The notes beneath the pieces were generated by a model. The model was not told the origin of the DNA. It worked only from the letters and a program-made list of their open reading frames with translations, and did no database searches. Below are positions 35,774 through 44,576 of a DNA stretch of 64,000 bases, one piece after another; positions within the stretch are counted from its first letter, which is position 1; every line of letters begins with the position of its first letter. Where the stretch lies: the NCBI RefSeq assembly GCF_044784365.2, contig NZ_CP173065.2. One strand, 5' to 3'. Source of the stretch: Cetobacterium_A somerae (GTDB taxonomy: Bacteria; Fusobacteriota; Fusobacteriia; Fusobacteriales; Fusobacteriaceae). Made by a program: the position numbers and the translations under genes.

Positions 35774-35901
35774 TTTTCCTAAGTAAACGTTCTTAAATTC
35801 ACTAAAATTTGATTAATTCATTTACTAGTTTATTTTTAAGAGCAAGTTTTAAGTATAGTATGTAATACCTTTGAAGTAAATTCAAAGGAAATTAAAGAAT
35901 T

Positions 35902-35966
35902 ACTCATATATATCCGTAATACGGTCGGAAGTTTCTACGGCTAACCTTAAATTAGCCACTATGGGT
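35902..35966 (+). promoter_or_regulatory. Purine riboswitch aptamer, guanine class
   Basis: P1 is ACTCATA (35902-35908) with TATGGGT (35960-35966). P2 is TCCG/CGGA. The conserved junction reads AGTTTCTAC. P3 is GGCTAA (35939-35944) with TTAGCC (35952-35957), loop CCTTAAA. The key specificity base before TATG in J3/1 is C (35959), which pairs with guanine-type ligands (guanine, hypoxanthine, xanthine) rather than adenine. Confidence 0.93.
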
Positions 35967-36048
35967 GAAATAAATAGATTTTTTAGTCTAGTTTTTTTAG
36001 ATTATCTATTTTTCACTTGTAGAAGATGAAAAAGGATAATCTTTTTTT
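35965..36048 (+). promoter_or_regulatory. Riboswitch expression platform: antiterminator / terminator switch
   Basis: Terminator: AGATTATC (35999-36006) with GATAATCT (36035-36042), inner TTTTTC/GAAAAA (36009-36014 and 36028-36033), then a T tract to 36048. Antiterminator: GTGAAA (35965-35970) with TTTCAC (36011-36016) and AATAGAT (35973-35979) with ATCTATT (36004-36010). The antiterminator uses the end of P1 and the terminator's 5' arm, so ligand-bound P1 should favour termination. Off switch when purine base is plentiful. Confidence 0.8.
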
Positions 36049-36123
36049 ATTTTCTACAATAGTTTAATCCCAAATATATATTTGAGTAAAATTCAAAAAA
36101 GAATTTTAGGAGGATTATTATCA

Positions 36124-37473
36124 ATGAAAAAAAACAGATCACCTTATCACTTAGATGGAGTTCCAGAGTTAAAAACAGCTTTACCTTTAGGTTTACAACA
36201 TATTTTAGCAATGTTTGTAAGTAATATTACACCTATCATAATCGTTGCTGGTGTTTTAGGAATTTCATCTGAGCAAAAAACGCTTCTTATTCAAGCTTCA
36301 ATGTTTGTTGCAGGATTAAATACTTTAATTCAAGCATATACTCTTGGTCCTATTGGAGCTAAACTACCTATTGTTGTTGGAACTAGTTTTGCTTTTGTTC
36401 CTGTTGCTATCTCTATTGGAACAAGATATGGTTTTGAAGGAGTATTAGGTGCTGCATTAATTGGAGGAATTTTTGAAGGACTTTTAGGTCTTATTATAAA
36501 AAGGGTAAGAAAGTTTTTTCCACCTATTGTTACAGGTGTTGTTGTTCTTTCTATCGGTCTTTCTCTTTTACCTGTCGGGATTAAAAGTTTTGCTGGTGGT
36601 GTTGGTGCTCCAGATTTTGGTTCTGTTGAAAATTTACTTATTGGAACGGTTGTTCTTATTACTGTTGTTTTCTTTAAACAATTTACAAAAGGTATCTTAA
36701 GTACTGGTTCTATATTCATTGGAACAATTGTTGGTTTTATTGTAGCTTTAATATTTGGAAAAGTAAATTTACAACCTCTTATTCAAGCTGATTATCTTAC
36801 TGTACCAAGACCTTTAATGTTTGGATTTGCGTTTCATTTTGATGCTATTTTAGCTATGATTTTAATGTTTATCGTTTCTGCTGTTGAAACTGTTGGAGAT
36901 ATGTCTGGGGTTACTATGGGTGGTGCTGGTAGAGAAACAACTGATAAAGAACTGTCAGGTGGAATCCTTGCTGATGGACTTGGAAGTGCTTTAGCTGCAG
37001 TATTCTCTGTTTTACCTACTACATCTTTTAGTCAAAATACTGGTATTATTGCTATGACTGGTATTATGAGTAGATTCGTTGTTGCAACTGGAGCTATGTT
37101 CCTAGTTGTTGGAGCTTTTATCCCTAAAATAGGTGCTCTTTTCACAATCATTCCTGCTAGTGTTATTGGTGGAAGCTTAGTTATGGTCTTTGCTATGATT
37201 TCAATAAGTGGTATCAATTTAATTACTAAAGAACCTTTAAAAGGTAGAAATTCTGTTATATTAGCTGTTTCGTTAGGACTTGGATATGGACTTGGAAATG
37301 TTCCTGAGGCTCTAACTGTTTTCCCTGAGAGTATAAAACTTATATTTGGTGGATCTGGAATTGTTGTTTCTGGTACAATTGCTGTATTCTTAAATATAAT
37401 TTTACCTCCAGAGAATGAAACAGTTGAAGAAAAAGTAACTGAAGAAGCTAAATTAGCCAAAAAAGTTGCTTAA
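36124..37473 (+). CDS. Xanthine/uracil permease (NCS2 family)
   Basis: 449 aa, about 14 membrane segments. Family marks are GLQHILAMFVSNITPIIIV near the N-terminus, PIVVGTSFAFVPVAISIG, and the substrate region VETVGDMSGVTMG and SFSQNTGIIAMTG. It takes up a purine base with protons. Xanthine is inferred from the guanine riboswitch, downstream hydroxylase and xpt. The ATG at 36124 follows AGGAGG by 8 nt; an upstream in-frame start at 36082 lies before this site. First gene of a six-gene operon. Confidence 0.9.
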   Translation: MKKNRSPYHLDGVPELKTALPLGLQHILAMFVSNITPIIIVAGVLGISSEQKTLLIQASMFVAGLNTLIQAYTLGPIGAKLPIVVGTSFAFVPVAISIGTRYGFEGVLGAALIGGIFEGLLGLIIKRVRKFFPPIVTGVVVLSIGLSLLPVGIKSFAGGVGAPDFGSVENLLIGTVVLITVVFFKQFTKGILSTGSIFIGTIVGFIVALIFGKVNLQPLIQADYLTVPRPLMFGFAFHFDAILAMILMFIVSAVETVGDMSGVTMGGAGRETTDKELSGGILADGLGSALAAVFSVLPTTSFSQNTGIIAMTGIMSRFVVATGAMFLVVGAFIPKIGALFTIIPASVIGGSLVMVFAMISISGINLITKEPLKGRNSVILAVSLGLGYGLGNVPEALTVFPESIKLIFGGSGIVVSGTIAVFLNIILPPENETVEEKVTEEAKLAKKVA

Positions 37474-37500
37474 TAAATTAGATTAATTGGAGGTTTTAAC

Positions 37501-38295
37501 TTGTTTTCTTTTTCAAAATTTTTTCTAGCCTCTTCTCTTGAAGAAGCTTATTCAGAACTTTTAAAAAATAAAAAAAATATTATTCTAGGTGGAACTTCTT
37601 ATTTAAGAATGGGAAATACCTCTTGGAATACAGCTATTGATTTATCAAATTTAAATTTAAATTATATTTTAGAAAAAGAGGATTTTATTTCAATTGGCGC
37701 TATGACTACTTTTAGATCTCTTGAAACAAACTCTCTTTTAAAAGATTATTTTGGAGAAATTTTTAATACTGCTTTAAAGGATATTATTGGTGTACAATTT
37801 AGAACAAATGTAACTGTTGGAGCAACAGTTTTTAGTAAGTATGGTTTCTCTGATTTAATTCCAGTTTTACTTGCTTTAGATAGTAAAGTTAAGCTTTTCA
37901 ATGGTGGGATCTTAACATTAGAGTCGTTTTTAAATGAATCAGATATTAGAAGAGATATACTAGTAGAGATTTTAATACCTAAAAAAGTTTGTAAAACATC
38001 TTTTCAATGTGTAAGAAAAAGTAAAACTGATTATTCTATTATAAATTTAGCTATTTGTAAATTTGATAATAGTATAACTATTGCTGTTGGATCAAGACCT
38101 GGAAAAGCTATATTGGCTAGAAAAACTATGGATATTTTTAACCATAGTGAAAATATTGAAAATGAAATTATCAATGCTATGAAATATATTGGAAATGAAA
38201 TTCCTTTAGATTCAAATATGAGAGGTTCAAAGTCTTATAGAGAACTTCTTCTAGCAGCATTACTTAGAAAAGGAATTCAGGAGGTTTTAAATTAA
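37501..38295 (+). CDS. Molybdenum hydroxylase FAD-binding subunit (CoxM/XdhB-like)
   Basis: 264 aa. FAD-binding stretch IILGGTSYLRMG near residue 25 and the second motif RTNVTVGATVFSKYGFSDLIP near residue 101. It carries electrons between the FeS subunit and the outside acceptor. It starts with TTG at 37501; AATTGGAGG lies 6 nt before. Its stop overlaps the FeS-subunit start by one base. Some expected FAD motif positions look divergent (TSYLRMG in place of TDLLV-type), so affinity or partner may differ. Confidence 0.88.
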   Translation: MFSFSKFFLASSLEEAYSELLKNKKNIILGGTSYLRMGNTSWNTAIDLSNLNLNYILEKEDFISIGAMTTFRSLETNSLLKDYFGEIFNTALKDIIGVQFRTNVTVGATVFSKYGFSDLIPVLLALDSKVKLFNGGILTLESFLNESDIRRDILVEILIPKKVCKTSFQCVRKSKTDYSIINLAICKFDNSITIAVGSRPGKAILARKTMDIFNHSENIENEIINAMKYIGNEIPLDSNMRGSKSYRELLLAALLRKGIQEVLN

Positions 38296-38759
38296 TGTTA
38301 TTAACAACTACTATAAATGGTAGAAAAAAAGAGATTCTTATAAAAGATGACGATTATCTACTTGATGTTTTAAGAAAAGAGGGATACCTAAGTGTTAAAA
38401 GAGGTTGTGACACTGGAGCTTGTGGTTTATGTACAGTTCTTTTAAATGGTTCTCCTACACTTTCTTGTAGCACTCTTGCAGCTAGAGCACAAGGAAAACA
38501 AATTTCTACAATTGAACATTTTCCAGTAGAAGCTAAAAAATTTGCTTCTTTTATGACTAGCGAAGGGGCTGAACAATGTGGTTTTTGTTCTCCTGGATTC
38601 ACATTAACTGTTATTGCAATGATTAAAGAATTACAAAACCCTACTGATGACGAAATTATGCATTATTTAAATGGAAATCTTTGTAGATGTAGCGGATATG
38701 TATCTCAACTTAGAGCAATTAGAAATTTTATGGAGGAGATAAAAAATGAAAATTGTTAA
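38295..38759 (+). CDS. Molybdenum hydroxylase 2Fe-2S subunit (CoxS/XdhC-type)
   Basis: 154 aa. Two [2Fe-2S] clusters: the plant-ferredoxin type CDTGACGLCTVLLNG ... CSTLAA and the helical type EQCGFCSPGF ... NGNLCRCSGY. Cytoplasmic electron relay of the hydroxylase. It overlaps the FAD subunit by 1 nt and the large subunit by 14 nt, showing tight coupling. Confidence 0.93.
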   Translation: MLLTTTINGRKKEILIKDDDYLLDVLRKEGYLSVKRGCDTGACGLCTVLLNGSPTLSCSTLAARAQGKQISTIEHFPVEAKKFASFMTSEGAEQCGFCSPGFTLTVIAMIKELQNPTDDEIMHYLNGNLCRCSGYVSQLRAIRNFMEEIKNENC

Positions 38760-40998
38760 TACATCAGTTAAAAAAGTTGATGGTATGGGAGTTGTTACAG
38801 GAAATCCTGCTTATACTGAAGATTTAATTTTAAATAATAATGTTTTAACTATAAAATTATTAAGATCACCTCATCCTTTTGCTAAAATTAAAGCTATTGA
38901 TACATCAATAGCTTTAAAGGTTCCTGGTGTTGAAGCTATTTTTACACATAATGATACTCCTAAAACTAGATTTACCTTAGCTGGACAAAGTTTCCCTGAA
39001 CCATCTCCATATGATAGAAGAATTCTTGATGAATATGTTAGGTACGTTGGAGATCCTGTAGCTATTATAGCTGCTGAAGATGAAAGAGCTGCTGATAAAG
39101 CTATGAAACTAATCAAAGTTCAATATGAAGTTTTAGAACCGATTTTAGACTTTGAAAAATCTATTGATTCTCATATTATTATTCACCCAGAAGAAGTTCA
39201 TACTAATTTTGAAATTGGGTACGAAAGAGAGAGAAATATAGCCTCTAAAGCTTATGCTGAAAAACCTGGTGTTGATGAAGGATTTGAAAATAGTGATATT
39301 ATTCTTGAAAGAACATACTATACTCAACCGCAAATGCATGCTATGATGGAGACTTATAGATCTTATAGTTACTTTGATGTTAATGGTAGATTGACAACAG
39401 TAAGTTCAACACAAATTCCATTTCATGTTAGAAGACACTTAGCTAGAGCTTTAGAGATGCCTAGTAGTAAAATAAGAGTTATTAAACCTAGAATAGGTGG
39501 TGGTTTTGGTGGTAAGCAAACAGCTGTTTGCGAAATTTATTCAGCTTTTGTTACTTTAAAAACAGGAAAACCATCTAAAATAGTATACAACAGAAAAGAA
39601 ACACATACTTGCACAACTACAAGACATGGAATGAAACTTGATGTTAAAATAGGAGCAGATACAAATGGAAATATCAAAGCTATTGATATCAATGTTTTAT
39701 CAAATGCTGGTGCTTACGGTGAGCACGCCCCTACAGTTACTTCTCTTGTTTCATACAAAACTTTTCCTCTTTACGATACTGTACCTATGAGATTTAATGC
39801 TAATATCGTTTATTCTAACACTATGAATGCTGGTGCTTTTAGAGGATACGGAGCTACTCAAGGAACTTTTGCTGTAGAATCTATTATTAATGAATTAGCT
39901 CATCATCTAAAACTTGACCCTACTGAAGTTAGAATGAAAAATCTTGTTGAACCAGGTGAAGGAAAGTATATTACAAGTGGTGATATTAAAAAATGTATTG
40001 AAATTGGTAAAGAAAAATTTAATTGGGCAGAAAAATCAATTCCTAGAGAAGTAGCTCCTAATAAAGTTAGAGCTGCTGGAATGGCTGTTACAATGCAAGG
40101 ATCTGGAATTGGTGGTATCGATACTGCTGCTGCAACAATAAAGCTTGGAGATAGAGGTGATTTTAATCTTATGGTTGGAGTTACTGATATGGGACAAGGA
40201 TGTGATACGGTTCTTACTCAAATGGCTGCCGAAGTTTTAGAAGTTCCTATGGATAGAATCTCTATTCATTCAGCTGATACTGATTTATCTCCATATGATC
40301 CTGGAGCATATGCATCTAGTGGTACTTATGTTACTGGAAATGCTGTAATTATTGCTGCAAATAATATGAAAGAGGAAATTTTAAAAGGTGCATCTAAAAT
40401 GTTCAATGTTGAAATTGGTGATATTGATTATCTTGGAACTGAGCTAAAAATAGCTGACAAAATTATCTCTTTAGAAGAGTTTGCTCAACGTTCTATCTCT
40501 TTTGAAGGAATGAATCAAATTACTACAACTGGAACTTGGGGAGGAGAAACTTCTCCGCCACCATTTATTGCAGGATTTGCTGAGGTCGAAGTAGATACTT
40601 TAACAGGAGAAGTTGAAGTTACTGACTACCTTTCTGTTGTAGATTGTGGAACTCCTATCAACCCAAACTTAGTTCAAGTTCAAGTTGAAGGTGGAGCTGC
40701 TCAAGGAATAGGACTTGCTCTTTTTGAAGATATTAAGTATGATAAAAAGGGAAGAGTTATGACCGACTCTTTAATGCAATATAAAATTCCTTCTAGACTT
40801 GATTGTAAAAATATAAGAGTTGAATTTTCAAACTCTTATGAAAAAACAGGACCTTTTGGAGCTAAATCTGTTGGTGAAGTTGTTGTAAATACTCCTGCAC
40901 CTGCTATTGTAGATGCTGTATATAAAGCAACTAAAGTTAGAGTTAGAAATTTACCTGTAACATCTGAAAAAGTTTTAATGGGAATTTTAGATATCTAA
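38746..40998 (+). CDS. Selenium-dependent molybdenum hydroxylase large subunit (xanthine dehydrogenase-like)
   Basis: 750 aa molybdopterin subunit. Key motifs: KPRIGGGFGGKQ near residue 246, NAGAFRGYGATQGTFAVE near 365, MGQGCDTVLTQMAAEV, and near the C-terminus GPFGAKSVGEVVVN, whose Glu is the catalytic base. It likely hydroxylates xanthine or another purine. The selenium-dependent subclass is inferred from the next gene (YqeC, marker of labile-Se hydroxylases) and the selenium neighbours; Se is bound as a cofactor, not encoded, so it cannot be seen in the frame. The ATG at 38746 has GGAGGAG upstream. Confidence 0.87.
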   Translation: MKIVNTSVKKVDGMGVVTGNPAYTEDLILNNNVLTIKLLRSPHPFAKIKAIDTSIALKVPGVEAIFTHNDTPKTRFTLAGQSFPEPSPYDRRILDEYVRYVGDPVAIIAAEDERAADKAMKLIKVQYEVLEPILDFEKSIDSHIIIHPEEVHTNFEIGYERERNIASKAYAEKPGVDEGFENSDIILERTYYTQPQMHAMMETYRSYSYFDVNGRLTTVSSTQIPFHVRRHLARALEMPSSKIRVIKPRIGGGFGGKQTAVCEIYSAFVTLKTGKPSKIVYNRKETHTCTTTRHGMKLDVKIGADTNGNIKAIDINVLSNAGAYGEHAPTVTSLVSYKTFPLYDTVPMRFNANIVYSNTMNAGAFRGYGATQGTFAVESIINELAHHLKLDPTEVRMKNLVEPGEGKYITSGDIKKCIEIGKEKFNWAEKSIPREVAPNKVRAAGMAVTMQGSGIGGIDTAAATIKLGDRGDFNLMVGVTDMGQGCDTVLTQMAAEVLEVPMDRISIHSADTDLSPYDPGAYASSGTYVTGNAVIIAANNMKEEILKGASKMFNVEIGDIDYLGTELKIADKIISLEEFAQRSISFEGMNQITTTGTWGGETSPPPFIAGFAEVEVDTLTGEVEVTDYLSVVDCGTPINPNLVQVQVEGGAAQGIGLALFEDIKYDKKGRVMTDSLMQYKIPSRLDCKNIRVEFSNSYEKTGPFGAKSVGEVVVNTPAPAIVDAVYKATKVRVRNLPVTSEKVLMGILDI

Positions 40999-41025
40999 AA
41001 CTATTCAAAGTGGGAGGAGATTTTT

Positions 41026-42303
41026 ATGTCAGAACTTTTTAATATCATTAAAGGAGATATTATATCTATTACTGGAGCTGGTGGTAAAACTTCCTTAATG
41101 TTTTATCTAGCAAATCAATTAAAAAAAAGAGGAACTGTCTTAATAGCTACAACCACTAAAATATTTAAACCAGAGTGCACAGAAAATAATAGTTTTATTT
41201 TCATATATCCTGAGGAGATAGATTTTATATCTCCTCAGGATAATTTTATACACATTTTTTGTCCAAAGATTGAAAATGATAAAATTGATAGTGCCTCTTT
41301 TGAAGAGTTAAATAAATTTAAAAATCGTTTTGATTTTATTTTAATAGAGGCTGATGGAAGTGCTAGTAAAGCTTTAAAAGGATGGAAGAATAACGAGCCT
41401 GTAATTTATCCTGCTTCTACTAAAACTATCGCTATTATTGATATAACAGCTTTACATAAAGAGAAAAATGAAAATACTATTCATAGATTTGATCTTTTTC
41501 AAAAACAATATTTTAATTCTAATAAAACTATTGAAAAAAATGATTATATAGGTTATATTAATTCAAATACCTTTTTTAAAGGAACTTCAAATGAAAAAAT
41601 ACTATTTTTTAATAAAATTGAATCTATTGATTTATTTGAAGAGTTTTTTAATATTGTAAATAAAGTTAATATTACCTCTAAAATCTATTTTGGATCTATT
41701 TTTAAAAATGAATTTTTTTCTTTTAAAAATATTACCCCAATTGTTTTAGCAGCAGGTTTTTCAAAAAGATTTTTAGGCGATAAATTGAATTTTAAATTGG
41801 TTAATGGAAAAACCATATTAGAGCAAACTCTTTTAAATATCTCTCAAATAAATTTTAAAGAGAAAATACTTATTGGAAAAAACTCTTTTCATGATGAGCT
41901 AAGTCATAAATATGGCTATACCTATATAATCAATCCTAATCCTGAGTTTGGTCAAAGTTACTCTGTTATATTAGGAACTTTAAACTCATCTTTATCTGGT
42001 TATCTATTTATTCCAGGAGATATGCCCTTCCTAACAAAGAGCACTCTATTAAAATTGATATATGAATTTCAAAAATATAATCAAATTATAGTTCCATTTA
42101 TTGATGGAAATAAAAAGGCTCCTGTACTTTTTCCAAAGCGTTATCGTAATGAGCTTGTCAAGCTCAAAGGTGATAGTGGAGGACGTGAAATTTTAAAAAA
42201 AGAAAACTTTATAAAATGTAATTTTAAAAACTCTTTGGAGTTTTTTGATATAGATACACAAAATGATTTAAAAAAATTAGAAATGTTGGAGGAACAAATA
42301 TGA
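41026..42303 (+). CDS. Fusion: YqeC selenium-hydroxylase accessory protein + MocA-like nucleotidyltransferase
   Basis: 425 aa. Residues about 1-225 are YqeC-like: P-loop SITGAGGKTSLMFYLA near residue 15, ATTTKIFKPE, and ILIEADGSASKALKGW. YqeC marks the labile selenium-molybdenum cofactor trait. Residues about 235-425 are a MobA/MocA NTP-transferase: PIVLAAGFSKRFLGDK, FIPGDMPFLT, KLKGDSGGREILK. MocA makes molybdopterin cytosine dinucleotide for such enzymes. Fusing the two ties Se loading to MCD synthesis. YqeB, the usual partner, is not seen in this window. Stop overlaps xpt by 4 nt. Confidence 0.87.
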   Translation: MSELFNIIKGDIISITGAGGKTSLMFYLANQLKKRGTVLIATTTKIFKPECTENNSFIFIYPEEIDFISPQDNFIHIFCPKIENDKIDSASFEELNKFKNRFDFILIEADGSASKALKGWKNNEPVIYPASTKTIAIIDITALHKEKNENTIHRFDLFQKQYFNSNKTIEKNDYIGYINSNTFFKGTSNEKILFFNKIESIDLFEEFFNIVNKVNITSKIYFGSIFKNEFFSFKNITPIVLAAGFSKRFLGDKLNFKLVNGKTILEQTLLNISQINFKEKILIGKNSFHDELSHKYGYTYIINPNPEFGQSYSVILGTLNSSLSGYLFIPGDMPFLTKSTLLKLIYEFQKYNQIIVPFIDGNKKAPVLFPKRYRNELVKLKGDSGGREILKKENFIKCNFKNSLEFFDIDTQNDLKKLEMLEEQI

Positions 42304-42866
42304 AATTATTAAAAGAATATATTGAAAAATACGGGTCAGTTACTGATAGCTCTATTTTAAAAGTAGATAGCTTTATCAACCATCAAATTGATCCTGTTTT
42401 AATGATAGAGATTGGAGAAGAATTAAAAAAACGTTTTGAAGGAAAAAATATAAATAAAATTCTTACAATAGAAGCTTCTGGGATTGCTATTGGTATAGCT
42501 GCTGCTTATGCTTTCAAAGTTCCTATGGTTTTTGCTAAGAAAAAGAAACCTTCTACTATGGGAGATGCTTACAACGCTAATGTTCATTCTTTTACAAAGA
42601 AAACAGACTATAATATAACTGTTTCTAAAGAGTTTTTATCATCTGAAGATCGTATTCTTGTTGTTGATGATTTTTTAGCTATGGGAAATGCTATTATTGG
42701 ACTTAAAAATATAATTGATCAAGCTGGAGCTTCTCTAGAAGGTGTTGGAATTGTTATTGAAAAAGGATTTCAACCAGGTGGGACTATATTAAAAGAGCAA
42801 GGAATCCACCTTGAATCCCTTGCTATTATTGAATCTTTAGAAGATAATACAATTACTTTAAGATAA
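42300..42866 (+). CDS. xpt: Xanthine phosphoribosyltransferase
   Basis: 188 aa. Makes XMP from xanthine and PRPP. Motifs: SFINHQIDPVLM near residue 24, TIEASGIAIGIAAAYA, KKKKPSTMGDAYNA, and the PRPP loop ILVVDDFLAMGNAI. It overlaps the YqeC-MocA fusion by ATGA. Last gene of the operon; its terminator (42889-42933) lies inside the 3' end of the convergent gene. Confidence 0.95.
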   Translation: MKLLKEYIEKYGSVTDSSILKVDSFINHQIDPVLMIEIGEELKKRFEGKNINKILTIEASGIAIGIAAAYAFKVPMVFAKKKKPSTMGDAYNANVHSFTKKTDYNITVSKEFLSSEDRILVVDDFLAMGNAIIGLKNIIDQAGASLEGVGIVIEKGFQPGGTILKEQGIHLESLAIIESLEDNTITLR

Positions 42867-43442
42867 TTAAGTAACCAAGGCTGGAAAGAATCCTAATATT
42901 GTAAATACAATTACAATTATTAGGATTTTTTTCCTTTCTTTTTTTAAAACCTCATCTTCATTTTGAATTTTTATCTCTTTAGAATTTTTAACCCAACTTA
43001 AATATCCCAGTATAGAGGCCATTATGTATCCTATTGTATAGCAGATTACATCTGCTCCATCAAAGGTTCCTATAAAAGTACCATGTCCTCCATAGATCCC
43101 TTGAAACACTTCTATTCCAATCATAGTAAAAAATATTATATTAAATATATTTTGAGCCTTTTTGTAAAAAACTCTATTATGTAAAATGGATACACCCATT
43201 GAAAATAACCATAACCCATCTGGTAAGGAGTATATTACCCAATTAGGTATGTGTTTTCTATAAACCCATACTACTTTTCTTATTGATCTAACATGAGAAT
43301 CTAAATTCATCAACTCTACAATTTGATAGTAAAAAAGCTTTCTACTTCTAAAAAGTAAATATATTAAAACGGCTAAAGCAAATGATGCTAAAACTATAAA
43401 TATTTTATTCAGTGACCTCTTTTCCAAAAATACCTTTTTCAT
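42867..43442 (-). CDS. Unknown membrane protein overlapping mnmH
   Basis: 191 aa, about five hydrophobic segments (near residues 13-30, 65-85, 98-115, 125-145 and 172-188). I do not recognise a family. The motif SLPDGLWLFSMGVSIL near residue 72 is the most distinctive piece. The first 38 nt overlap the end of mnmH in another frame, so it is probably translated by coupling; no clear separate ribosome site precedes the ATG. Its stop abuts the xpt stop. A selenium role is possible only by position. Confidence 0.65.
   Translation of the reverse strand: MKKVFLEKRSLNKIFIVLASFALAVLIYLLFRSRKLFYYQIVELMNLDSHVRSIRKVVWVYRKHIPNWVIYSLPDGLWLFSMGVSILHNRVFYKKAQNIFNIIFFTMIGIEVFQGIYGGHGTFIGTFDGADVICYTIGYIMASILGYLSWVKNSKEIKIQNEDEVLKKERKKILIIVIVFTILGFFPALVT
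42889..42933 (+). terminator. Terminator of the xanthine operon, inside a convergent gene
   Basis: 10-bp stem AATCCTAATA (42889-42898) with TATTAGGATT (42918-42927), then seven Ts. It lies within the coding end of the minus-strand membrane protein gene. Confidence 0.75.
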
Positions 43443-44445
43443 TTAGATATCTCACCACTTTCTCTACTCCCTCATCTATAGTTTCATAAAATATCTCTGA
43501 ATCATAAATATACTTTTCAATACTCTTTTGATAAAGAGGATCATAGTAATCTAACATTAGTACTTCTGAAAGTTCATCTATTTTATTATCTTTTAACATT
43601 TGAGAGTATTCTTCATATTTTTCTTTACCAATATATCTTCCTACTTTATCTAAACATTTTTGAAGTTCATCTACTGTTGCACCTGCATAATCTTCTCTTA
43701 TTACTTCTACTCTATTTTTTATTGTTGTTTCTAATGATAAATGTACTCCATTACCTAAAGATTGAAATACATCTTCAGGAACATATACATTTCCAATTCT
43801 TTTACTTTCACTTTCTGCAATTACATATTGAGGTTTATTTTTATAAAAATAATCAAATATTAAAGAATCAAATTTTTTCTGACTCTGCTCCTCTTTTTCA
43901 CAAACTCCACCAAAAAATGAACCCTTGTGATTAGCCATCTTTTCTAAATCTAAAACTGAATATCCCTTATTCTCTAATTGCTGTAAAATTTTTGTTTTTC
44001 CTATACCTGTTTTTCCATGTAAAATAATATACTTTACATCTTTATTATAAGTTTTTATATTCTCTAAAATATACTGTCTATAAGCTCTATATCCTCCTTC
44101 TAACTTCCAAGTTGTATATCCTAAAGCTTCAAATAAAGCTGACATAGATCCACTTCTCATTCCACCACGAGCACAATAAAATGCTAGTCTACCTTTAGCA
44201 TGTTTTTGAACCTCTCTAAATATATCAGGTAATCTTTTTGCAATAGCTTCAACCCCTAATTCTTTAGCTTTTTCAGGTGAAACTTGTTTATAAGCAGTTC
44301 CAACATCTACTCTCTCTTCATCTAAAAGTAATGGTATATTTATAGCTCCTGGAATAGGCTCTTCTTTAAACTCTTTTGGAGTTCTTACATCTATCAAAGT
44401 GTAGTTCTTCTCCTTCAACAAATCCTCATATTTTACTAAAATCAT
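43405..44445 (-). CDS. mnmH: tRNA 2-selenouridine synthase
   Basis: 346 aa. Swaps sulfur for selenium in mnm5s2U at the wobble base of certain tRNAs, using selenophosphate. Rhodanese domain (about 1-125) with LIDVRTPKEF and the catalytic loop FYCARGGMRSGS (Cys91); then a P-loop HGKTGIGKT near residue 143. ATG 44445 is chosen because GGAGG lies 5 nt upstream. Overlaps the downstream membrane protein by 38 nt. Presence with selD and tRNA-Sec means selenophosphate serves two RNA pathways here. Confidence 0.94.
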   Translation of the reverse strand: MILVKYEDLLKEKNYTLIDVRTPKEFKEEPIPGAINIPLLLDEERVDVGTAYKQVSPEKAKELGVEAIAKRLPDIFREVQKHAKGRLAFYCARGGMRSGSMSALFEALGYTTWKLEGGYRAYRQYILENIKTYNKDVKYIILHGKTGIGKTKILQQLENKGYSVLDLEKMANHKGSFFGGVCEKEEQSQKKFDSLIFDYFYKNKPQYVIAESESKRIGNVYVPEDVFQSLGNGVHLSLETTIKNRVEVIREDYAGATVDELQKCLDKVGRYIGKEKYEEYSQMLKDNKIDELSEVLMLDYYDPLYQKSIEKYIYDSEIFYETIDEGVEKVVRYLNEKGIFGKEVTE

Positions 44446-44576
44446 TTTTTCCTCCATTTTTTATGCTTATTATATTTTACTATGATTTTTAATAAAATTG
44501 AATATTATTTATATAAAAAATATCTTTATTATGATAAAATCTATTAAGAAATTAACTTTTAAAAAGAAAGGAAGTT

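Noticed and set aside
36330..37460. Two long minus-strand open frames (129 and 142 codons) inside the xanthine permease gene
   Set aside because: They lie opposite a clear NCS2 permease, lack ribosome sites and read as low-complexity Pro/Ile/Thr-rich shadow translations.
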